A stretch of DNA of 64,000 nucleotides from Aptenodytes patagonicus (taxonomy: Eukaryota; Chordata; Aves; Sphenisciformes; Spheniscidae): contig NC_134949.1 of assembly GCF_965638725.1 (NCBI RefSeq), positions 78,460,017 to 78,524,016 on the forward strand, given 5' to 3'. The first letter of the stretch is position 1. The number at the start of each line of letters is the position of its first letter. The notes under the pieces were generated by a model. That model saw nothing but the letters and a program-made list of their open reading frames with translations, was not told the DNA's origin and did not search any database. A program made the translations under genes and the position numbers. This document shows, one piece after another, positions 29,201 to 41,200 of the stretch.

Positions 29201-32200
29201 TGTACCAGCTAACCTGGAGCCTGCTGTGATTTTTAAGATAAATTTATCTCAGATGATTATATAACAAGATGAATGATTTTAAGAAAATATAAAACCTCAT
29301 AATGCTAGTGATCTTAATATGCATTTTAAACTTGTCCTAGTTTCGGCTGGGATAGAGTTAATTTTCTTCCTAGTAGCTGGTACAGTGCTGTGTTTTGGAT
29401 TTAGGATAATAATGTTGATAACACACCGATGTTTTAGTTGTTGCTACGTGGTGCTTACACTAGTCAAGGACAAACTACAATGCTCCAGTGGCAGTAATAA
29501 TTTTAATAGTTAGAGTTTAAATATTTATGGCTTGTAGGTTGGTTTGTTTTTTCTTTTAACTCTTTGCTTATGTGTAGCTGATAGAAGAAATAGCTGAATA
29601 CGACTAACTACATGTTTTGTCTTACATGTGTTAAGATATCAGTGTGATTTCTGCAGTGACTTATTTGTCCATACGCACTTATGACTAAAATCCAAGCAGC
29701 TATGGTCTGTTTCTGTCTCTTCTGCTACAACCAGTATTAGCTTTGGTATTAGAGTTCTTTTTTTCTTTAATTTTCATGTTAAGCGAACAACTTTCCAGAA
29801 TTGTAGATAGCACGGATTTCTGATAATGTCGGTTAGCAGCAATTAGCCTAGAAATCTTCCGGATTTTTCACTGGGACAACAATATTTTTTTCTGCATTGG
29901 TGATTTTGATACTCGTTATTAGATGCAAATTCAGTATTTGTGTTTAAACATCTGTTCTGTTTAGGTGGTGGTTCAGCATGTGCACTTCGATGGACTTGGA
30001 AGGACCAAAGATGACATTATCATGTATGAAATCTCTGATGTTTTCAAGGCGAAAAATCTTATTGATGTAAGTACCGTAGTGAATATCAGACCTACTGTTT
30101 AAGAATTCAGGTTACGATTTTCTCTTTTTCCTGCTTTGGACTACTCCCTTCAGACATGGGGCAACTTTGTCAAGTTTTGTGATGATTCTGATCTTGTGAT
30201 ATGGAAGCCAGACTTAAATATGAAATACTGGCAGATACTGTATTTTCTGATGTATTCAGCTCAAAGACGTTGTGAGATGGCAAGCGGTACTCTCAGCTAT
30301 TTTTTCAGCTTCACTCTTCCCATTTGAGAATTGCTAACCGTGCAGGTGACACTTTCAGTTAATTTGCTTAAGATAAATTATTGGATCTCAGCACAGATTA
30401 CTGATGCCAGTCTCCACAATGGATCAAAGTGTGAGTTAGGCTGTATGTCCTTGCCCTTTTAGGTGGTGATTCCTTCTGGAGTACACCTGGCAGTTAGACC
30501 TGTAAATTGGTCTAAATTTAAACAGATTGGGGTGTTTGGGTTTTTTGCGAAAAGCATGGGTCCTGTAAATAGGTGTATAAGTTTTAAGTACTGAAGCCTA
30601 TTCAAATAATAGGTTTAAGTATTACAACAATTAGGATGCAAACTAACAGAAGGTAGGAATTGAGCCAGATGCTTTGGATTGAATTTATTTCTTTACAGAT
30701 TCAAGTGTTAAAGTAGTTGTGATCTGTTTTGAAGGCACATATATGTGTCTTTGTATACAAAATCTGTTAATATTGTGTGACTTAGCTGCATTTTAACTAT
30801 TTTATCATAGTTATTTTTTGATAACCTGAAAAGACTGAGCTACTTATCCTGCAGGTGATGAGAAAATCGCATGAAGCTCGTGAAAAGTTGCTTCGTCTAG
30901 GAATCTTTAGACAGGTAGAGGTTCTGATTGATACCTGTCAAGGTATGTATTGCCTCATTAATCCTTGCCTTTTTCCTCATACACACATAGACACATACAT
31001 ACCTATAATGTACATTTCCCTGTGTAACAGGTTGGACATTTTTTGTGTATATAACTTACTCTCTCATATACCTTTATATATTTTAGATGTACCTGTAGGT
31101 GTGCTATATATATGAATGTATGTGTCTACATCCATTATCCTTATGCTGTCTGTATATATGTGTATGTGTCTATAAATATTACTTGTATATATGCAAAAAT
31201 GAGTGAATTTCCAGCACTAAAATAATTACAGTACACAACCCTTAATCCAAAGTTTCAAAGGAACACTTGAGGAAAAGCTTGAAAATGTTTCCTGCGCTTC
31301 CATGTATTACATATCACATAACTGACGTTATATCAGCACATCCTTGGTGCTTAAGGAAATACCAGCAATTGTACCAGTGCTTGTGATTAAAAATTGGCTT
31401 ATGGTATATATGGGGCAGCTGAACGTATGCATGTTTCACAGTAAGGCTCGGTTGGCATTCCTGGGCTCATGGTTGCTTTTCAAACCCATTGCTGTTCTCT
31501 TCAGCAGAGGAAAGTTGTGTTATTGAGAAGGAAACGCAGCGCAGTCCCACAGGTTGCTGGCAATGGGATGCTGTCCCATTTGCTTCAAGCAGAATTAGGT
31601 ACCCTCGACAGCTGTGTGTTGGAACAGCTGCCGTAGCCAGAGCCCTGAGGGAACTGGGCGGTTTCTGTTGTTCAGCACTTGCCCACAGAGTGCTGGGAGC
31701 TCTGCCCTAGTGACGGCGTTCTTCTTGCCATGTCTGGACCACTTTAATTTCTGTTTATTCTAATGTAAGAATTTGTGTACATCTTTGGTTTTGGTGGGTA
31801 GGTAACAAAAAAATGTTACTATTTCATAATTAAACTAACATGTTGGTGATTGAAGCTGGTCATGCTATGACTGAACCAAATTCTGCACTCATATCCAAGC
31901 GACATCTTTTTCTCAAGCCGTTTTTCTTTGTAATGTGGACTTTTATTATCATTTAATTCAACCGGTTTTCAAATAATTCGTCATCTTCTGTCTGCATTTT
32001 TTTTAAATAGCTCTTTAGAGACAACATACATTTGTTTGTTTGTTTATGTAGGAGATGATGCCCTTCCAAATGGTTTAGATGTAACCTTTGAGGTAACAGA
32101 ATTGAGAAGACTAACTGGAAGCTATAATACTATGGTTGGCAACAATGAAGGCAGTATGGTAGGGATTATTTCAAATAATTATTAATTCCTTTTGATATTC

Positions 32201-35200
32201 CTCTTACTTTCATGTTTCAAACCTAGCAAGGAATTTGGTGATTAAATAAGTGAGGACTTGATCCAAGCCAAATTATTTTCTTGATCCAGCTTTACTAAGG
32301 CTTTGCCAGACCTTCGTCTCTAAAGAGTCTTTGTATTAGTCAGGCTTTCATTCGGCAAAAGCCTGTTTTGAGGTAGGGAAGAATGCTGTAGCTTCCAACT
32401 CAGTATGTTAATTTTTTAATTCTTAAAATGACTTACATTATTTCTTGGTAATATTTAAGATGCTTTATCTACTGGAGAGATTAGTAAGGAGTTTGGCATT
32501 TAGTTTCTACGAGATGTGTTTAAAGTGTTTTTCTTCTCAGTCAAAATGCTTTATGTTTGACTTAGAAATTGTTCTTGGTTTCCACTATTTTAGCCCACTA
32601 CCAGTTATTCTGGGCTGCAAAATGCAAGGTTTTCCAGAACCGTACAAACCGTGGAACTTGTTTCCATTTGATTGAATTAAGGATGCATCAGATTAAAATG
32701 TTGTGTGAAAAATGTTTACCAATTGACAGAAAAAGTAACAACTGTACTGTTGTTCTGTTAATGTCCTTTTAACAGAAGTGCTGGTGTAAGTAGATCGTGC
32801 TTTCAGGTGCTCGTTCCTGCACCCATTCTGCCTTCTCATGTGCACAGTGCAGCTGTGCCTGGGGCTGGTGGATAAGCCAGATCAAGGGACTCATCTTTTC
32901 TTCTTGGGGGTATTTTTAACCTGGTTAAGATACTGCATGACTCAGGTGATCATGTTTTGCAAGTGCAGGGAGAATAGCAACTCAGTGAGTTGAGAGCTGC
33001 TTATGCAGCTCCGCTGCCGAGAGCAACGTCCAGGGTGTTGCGGCCTGAATGAAGCCAGTGGGGAATCCTACCTGTTGGTTCCAGTACATTTGAAAACAGT
33101 CTGAAAGCTACTATGGTTTCTCTTTTTGTATTCAGCTTCCCCCTCTATTTGATTTTAATTTGTTACAGAGAAGTAAAACATTTGAATGATGTAAAAGCAT
33201 GACTCGTATACACTGGTATTGGCAGCAGAGATTGTTTCCTTAAGAGTTAAATAGATTTGACATTTATTCTAATCCCTTAAATTCATCTGAAGCTTATAGA
33301 TCTAGTATTTCATACCGATAGCCCTTTGGATTAGTGGTTTCTGGTTAGTTGGATAACGGCATAGTAGCCACCATCACAAAGTTCAGGTGACTGATTTGCT
33401 TCCAATAGCTGTTAAGACAAAGGCAATCAGGATTTGGTAGCTTTTTTTACATTCTTTTAAAATAGAAAGCACAACAATAGAACAGTCCTGGTAGTGTCTG
33501 TGCTTGGAGAAAACTTGCTCCATCCTTTCTGCCAAAGGGCCAAGAGCTGCCAAAGGGATCCAAGGAATTTGTGTCAGAACAGGCTGAAGTGTTTAACTAG
33601 TTTCTGTAGAATTGTAATGGTATGTTGTACTGCTGTCAGGACTGATTGCAAAAACATCTTGTTACTCAAAAATACAGGGGAGTGACTCTATCGATAATTT
33701 TCCGTTGGCTTATTGCTGTGGTTCTCATGAACCCTACCTGACAAGTAGTTTTCCTGATGATCAGCTGGAAAGTCTGCAGTTGCAGAGCAGCTGCTTATTA
33801 TGCCAAAGACTTATTCTCCTGGGCTTTGAGACCGGCTGGGAGATTTTGCTTAAAATAATAGCAGTACTGATGATACAGTGAGAATGCAGATCAAGTCAGC
33901 AGCTACTGGACAGCAATAAAAATTGGATGATTAACTATAACTTGTGCTATTGTGATGGCTTTTGCTGCCAGTGCAAAGAGAAACCTAACTTAAAAGAAAA
34001 ACACGTTCAGTTACAACTATTTTTAGTGTCTTCGTTTCTCATTCTCATGGTAGATATGCTTGTCTTCTCACGATTAAGATGCAAGACAGCAAACTATATG
34101 AAATGTTGGGTTTTTTTTTTTTATTTTCTGTAGGTACTTGGGCTCAAGTTCCCAAATCTCTTTGGACGTGCAGAAAAGGTAACCTTCCAGTTCTCCTACG
34201 GAACAAAGGAAACTTCATACGGCCTGTCATTCTTCAAACCACAGCCTGGAAACTTTGAAAGAAAGTAGGGGATGCATTTTTGAGTACTTCTTTTTTCAGT
34301 GAAGGAATATAAAACAATTAATAAGATCTTTCATTGAGTAATAATTAAATTTATTTCTTTGCTGAGAATCTGTTAATAAGTTTCTTAACTTTTTGTGATA
34401 ATTTAAAACTCCACCTACTTAAATAGTTTCACTTTCAAACCTACCAGTAATGTTGTGTTTCAGTTTTTCAGTTAACCTGTATAAAGTAACTGGACAGTTC
34501 CCTTGGAGCTCTCTTCGTGAAACTGATAGAGGAATATCAACAGAATTTAATGTAAGTATAGCACAAGCATTTGTAGAACACATGCTTCATTTACATTTAA
34601 TTCAGGTCACAGCTGGCTTTCGCAAATATTTGGTTTACTTTTTTAATGATTGAAACATTTGTGCACAGGGCTAACTTGTCATTATTTGAAAGAGGTCAAC
34701 AATTTTAAAATGACAGAGGTGATACACCGTAGTCTTTTTGTTAGAAGTCAATCTTATTTAGGCCATATAAAAATACCAATGTGTTTTTCTCCAAATTTTT
34801 AATGTTTAAAGTATCATTTCAGAGAGGCAGCGGGTTGCCTAGCTCGCTGTATCAGCTCTATTCGAGATATTTTTCATTTGGGATGGATTAAGTAATGTGC
34901 ACCTACTTGGAGAAACTGTCTTGGCTGGAGCAGGGTTAGCATTACTCTAAAATGAAAAAGGGTTTATCTCTGGTCCAAGAAGTTTGGAAAGAAAAAGCAT
35001 AGACTCATGTATAAATAAACTTTAAAGAGAAAGATTTTTCAGTGAAATGTTTATTTTAATTTTGTAGCAAAAATTTTTTCATGTCTCGCTCAATTCTTTA
35101 TTTGTAGTTTCCAATCTGGAGGACTAATCACACGCTGAAGTGGGAGGGTGTGTGGAGAGAGCTTGGCTGCCTTGCTAGAACAGCATCCTTTTCCGTTCGA

Positions 35201-38200
35201 GAAGAAAGTGGACACTCTCTTAAATCTTCTCTCTCTGTAAGGCTTTTTCCTAATAATTTTTTAAAACACATTATTTTGAGTCATTTAATTCTTACGAATG
35301 ATACCAAAGGAGCTTTTTGCCTTCGTAGGTAGTGTGTTTTACTTCAAATGTCTTTTGCTGTGTTTGGTCATTCACACAGAGTCATCCAGGAGGTCCAAAT
35401 AGAAAACATTTTCATAATTGACTGTTGCATTTTGACTGTTGCTTAGGCTGGCTTGTTCTTTCTGCAGGGCCTCCCTCCGTGTCATCTGCCATCTCTTTTT
35501 GCAGAATTGTCTTGTTTTGTACAAGACAGGATCAGTAAATTTCCTCATCCTGCAGTTGCTGTGCCCTTTATAAATATTCTTTCCCATACCAGTTTTTAGT
35601 CACTTGTCACCTTTAACTTGTAGCTTACAAATTGTAGGAGATAAACTATTTGCAGGTTACTGTCACAAAATTGGTGATTTACACTGGGGCATTGTTGCTG
35701 CTATATTTCTGGTGTCTACCGTGGCCAAAAGGTATAAATATATATATATATATATTTGATGTGGCTTCTAAAGTCAGAACTAAGTTAGTCTGTAGGTTCA
35801 TTGTTCCCAAATCCATGGAGCTACACTAGCCTTAGCTGGAGCTGTGGCTGTCTTCCACTGTGTGCACAGTTTTTGAAGGAAAATAATAGTGTCACTCTGT
35901 GGTATTCAACAGATAAGAGAACCTAAAAATAATTGTTTGATTCTTTTCAGCATGCTATGGTAATTGATTCCCGGAACTCTTCAATCTTGCCAAGACGAGG
36001 TGCTTTGCTAAAAATTAATCAGGTAGTATTAAATCACTTATACTATTACTGGATTTTATCTGTAAGTGTGTTTGAGTAAGTCTTAATTTATCTAATTGAT
36101 GTTCATGTTAAAAATGTCTAAAGTTAGAAATTAATCCTAAATTGACTAGGAGACAGTGATAGTCAGTATTTACTTTCTATATTTACAGTGTGTGCCTTTT
36201 AAAACAATGAAATTTTCATTTGTATACCACTGGTCAAACAGCACAGCCATTTTATCTCGCCATTAGCATTACATTATTTATTAGCTGAGATATGTTATCC
36301 CTGACAGTATTTACTCTACACTTTACAGTAGGTATTAGGCCTTGTTTTCTAACACTGTGATGTATGATTACCAGTCTGTGGTCCTGTTGCTACTTACAAA
36401 GTTTGTCTTAGAATTAAAAATTAAAGACTGGGTAAGAATAACTCTCAAAGGCGTACGCATGTATCATTTTGGTACATAAAATGGTTTTCACTCTTGTTAC
36501 TTTCAGAGCTATTAGAAAAGCTGGCTTTTCTGCTGTATGGGTTAATACTTCAGAAGCATTAATTTCTGCAATGGTTTAGAAGCAGATTGCTTTGAAATGT
36601 CACTGGAACTAAAAGTGCTAGTGTTCCTGTAAGCAACAGTGAACTGTTCTGTTTCTGAGTGAGAAAGGTGGTTATAATTCAGGGTTTAGTTAATGTATCA
36701 TATGTTAGATGTTGCCTCTAACACTGATTCAGTCACTTCGCTTGTTATTTTCAACTAGCACTGGTGTAATGCAACTGGCTGTCTGGTTCTTCAGCCCTGC
36801 TTTAGTACATATGACATCTTCTCAGGTTTAGGTAAATACAGTAAGAGTTTTGATTTCAGGTGCTGAATTTTCCAGCTCCATTCTATTTTGCCGTCATTTA
36901 CAAAATGGCTTAGAAAGCAATACCTTGGTTTAATATTTGGAGGAGAAAATTGCAGCTCACTGTTCTGAGGGTCATGCATGTTTTTTCATTGGTCCAAAAC
37001 TCAGTTGTCTCTCCATACCAGTGTATCTGTATTTCTCGTACAGAAAACACTGCTTATGCTGATGCAGACATGATGAACTTTTAGGGGGAAGAAACATGTA
37101 AAATCCGTTACAACTTTCATGAACTTATGTCTTTGCAGGAGTTGGCTGGCTATACGGGTGGAGACGTGAGCTTTCTCAAAGAGGATTTTGAATTTCAGTT
37201 GAATAAACAACTCATCTGGGATTCGGTAATTTTTTTACAGATAATTTAGTAATTCATCTGAGTTAACAAATGAGGTTATTGAATCTATGTCTTATGATGA
37301 TTTTTCACCATGGATTAGAAAAAGATCATGGAAGTGAAAGATGGATGGTGTGGATATCTTGATATGGTTTTTTGAAAGTGAAATACTCTTTATTTTTAAC
37401 CTGACGTTCCTGCTGTGCACAGTCACTTGAGAAGTGGGCATTTTGGAAAGAACGACTTGTTTGACAGTTAACCATACGAACTCTTTTCCTTTCAGAAGTA
37501 ATGTTGGGCATGTCTGTTTTTTGTGATCTTTCTTAAGAGTGATTTTTCAGAAACTTATTACAGCCTTTGTTCTGTCTTTTTCACCTGGTTATGAATATTC
37601 TGACTAATCTTGGTCTAGTTTTCTCTTGTCATTGTAAATTATGAATGTATGACTAATTTTGGTATCATAGCATGTAATTATTTCTTCTGCATAAAATTAT
37701 TGGGCAGGAATGGAAAGGCTCATTTCACTACAACACTAAGCTTGCACTACAACATTTTGAACTTCATATTTGTGCACAATGAATGATTTAAGTTCCAATA
37801 AGACAGACACATGGTAGCATGAGAAGTTTATATGAGATCCCTCATCTGCCACCCTGTAGGCAGAGCACGTCACAGATTTTATGGTGTGGTGTCTACATTA
37901 GCACTTTGGTTTGGAGACACTGTGCTGTTTTGAAGCAAATTCCTGTATCATCATCTCTTGGAAGTCTTGGTTTGGTTGGCAAAGCAGTTCTTGTGTATAC
38001 CAACCAGATTTCCTTGAGAGGAAATGACACTGGGTAACTCCACTCCAAGTTCATGTTTAATGCACTCCAGCTTCTTATGAGAACATAGAGGTCTTAAGTT
38101 TCAGGCATCTTTAACAGCACAGAGCTAGTATAAGGTGGAAATAGGTGTTTTTCTGCTTAGTGGAATAAGAATTTAACTATATACTAGAAATATTTCTGTC

Positions 38201-41200
38201 TGTATTTAGAAAGAAGTTCTTTATCCCATGGAGATAGTGCAGTAAGTTCTTGTCTCACAGCTGAATGGGGAATTAAACAGCAACTTCCATTATGAAGATT
38301 TCAAAATCAGAGGTTACAATAATTTGCATCCCAACATACTAAAAAACCCAAACCAAAACAAAAAAGCGTTGAGAAGATCTCTGCATCTTGAAAGCTTTTT
38401 AAGAAGCACTGGAATAATGAAAAAATTCTAGGAGACTGGAAGGATGTTAGCATTATGCCAACAGTACAACTGAAAAACTCTAAGCTGCTGTCGCAGTGCA
38501 GATAGTAATGAACTGATGCTGTAAGGATCTGTTGGTCTGCTGTTTCATGCTTTTGTTCTGAGGTGACTTGGTGCAATGAAGTTCTTGAGTTAAACCAATG
38601 AGGCCAACACAGAAGGGCATTTTAAGGCTATTTGCTATACCACTTTCTTATTACATCATTATATTTGCACCTTCCATGTAGTGGAAGAAAAGGCATTGCC
38701 TGATGAGTGCACTTCTAGTCATCTGGCATTTATTTGCTGACCTTCAGTTGAGAAAGACAGCGTATTCTCCTATGAAGTAATTTAATGGCTTCATGGCTAC
38801 GCAAAGAGGACTTTGCTCTTTCCCATGACTGCTGATACGCCTACATTGTGAAAGTGAAGCATATCTCATCATGTGGGGTACATAATTTTATGTCATCCGT
38901 TGTTCATGAGTGTAGACTTGCGTGCAGCTGGCTTTTGCATATGCCGTGTGTTGTGTAACCAGATACGCATATACTGCCTGATGAGTTTGCATCTGATAAT
39001 GGCAGGGGAAGCATCTGGGGACTCTCAGGGCAGAAGGCAGCAGGAGTGTGCTGTAAAATTAGAGAAATTATCCAGCATCTTTAGCCTAGGTATTGACAAT
39101 AGAGCCCACCATCTGGCAGCAATACTTCTACTTGGTACACAGGCATCAGACAAATGATTAAATGTATTTATTATAGTGGTTTGGCTCCCGAGAATTACTG
39201 TATAGATAAGCAGTAATGATGTATGTGTATTTGATGTCAATATAGTGAGTTGCAGAAGATGGTTTCATTTAATTATAAGGCTAATTCACAGGCAGGTAAT
39301 AATTGTACATTTTTGATAGCTGTTTGCTGGACTTAGCCTCCTATGGGTTTAAAATTGCCAGGAGTAATTTATGTCAGCAGTGTTGTCTTATTTCCAGACG
39401 TGAAAATTCCTAAGAAAATAGGAGCTAGACGAGTGTTCCCTTTAACTATTGTGAAAGCAGCACTTGGTTCAAATGTGCTGTATTGACTTTCTCAAGATGT
39501 AGTACTGCGTAAAAGAAAGAGGGCAGCAATGATCAAGAGTTTGCTGAAAATACAGTTACTGATGGTGTGATATCTGTGCATACACTGTGATCATCTGTAA
39601 CTTTCTGTCAGACTAATGGGAGCTCTGCCTGTTACTGAGCGATGAAATTTTACTAATACAATTTTTAGGGAAATGAAGTAATATGTATTAATAAACAACT
39701 TTTTCCCTCCAAAGGTTTTTTCAGCATCACTTTGGGGCGGAATGCTAGTACCTATCGGAGACAAGCCATCCAGTATAGCTGATAGGCAAGTTTTTAAAAT
39801 GTTTCTTCATTTTTTTCAGTCAACCCAGGTAATGTATAAAGAAAACTCTGTAGTACAGAGAGAAGCATTTGTAGTTCTGGTTCTGAGGAGAATAAAGTAA
39901 GTTTCTAGTTAGCTTTAATTGCATGTTAGTACTCAAGCCATGCCTTCTGGTTTTGATTTTCATATTGGGGTAGTATAAATTTATAATTTGCTATGTAGTA
40001 GCTCTGCCTGCCAATATTTATGGTTGCAAAATGGTATTTACCATCTGCAAAATTTTGTATCAGGCATAGGTAACGCTGTAGGTATTTTTAGAAGTAAAGC
40101 CACATTGTAACTATGTTGGCTTTTTAGGCAATTTTGCCCTCTAACATCTGTGTTTAAAGATCACTGGCAGAAACCATTTAGACTTAAATTTATTTACAAT
40201 AAATACTAAGTGTCAAGTTCACGTGTGATAGATCTTAACTACAGTATTTCTATCAAAATTATTACAACAGACAGAATCAGACAGCATTCTGATTCTTCTT
40301 CAGTGCTGGGGAACCTTCGGTTTTGATCTTTGTAGGTGATGGAAGACTGATTTTTATTTTTAATACTCCCATTTATTTTGAATTTTTTGCCAAATGCATC
40401 AGGATTTAGATATAATTTCTTGTATTTCTTTAAATACACTTTACTAAACCTGTTACAAAGTTACCTGTGACTCCGAAAAGCAATGTTAGAAGTATGGCTA
40501 GATATTTTCAAAGATGTCCGTCAAGTGAAGCATTAAATTCAATTTGACTGTATTCATTAGGTTTTACCTTGGTGGACCAACAAGTGTGCGTGGATTCAGT
40601 ATGTACAGCATTGGACCCCAGAGCGAAGGTCTGAAACTTTTAAATCCCACTCCTCTGACAATACTGTAAATACTAGTGTGTAACAAAGAATCGAATTCTG
40701 TCCTTAAGCTTTGTATAGCTTAAAAATAATTGCACTCATTCTGCGCTTTGAGTCTGAGAAGCGTTATGTCTTTGATCTGTCGTTATATGTTAGTTCACAA
40801 TGGAATAAACCCCAGTAGTTCTTAGTTAAGCCATAAGCTAATTTTGTCAACCAAGTGTGTGTTCAGACTTGCATACTTCCAATATGTCACTTTAATTAGT
40901 AAGCAACCTTCAAGCTGAAAAAGTTCCCAGAAGATGGTTATAGCAATAGTCACGTTAAATCTCTGTTTGATACAGCATATGTTCAGGTAGCTTAGGGGAA
41001 AGGTAATCTGATCAACAAAGGTGTTTTGAGAGCCAGGAGCTTCCTCAGTTCTATTCCTTACTCTGCTGCTGACTTACTGTTATCAGTGGATTCAGTATTC
41101 GGTATATTTTAAAGCTAATTGTTTAATTGTATCAATTTCCCATTTTTAAAACTAAGGCAAGTATTTCAGAGGTGTTCAGGAGGTAGTCTCTGATGAACCA

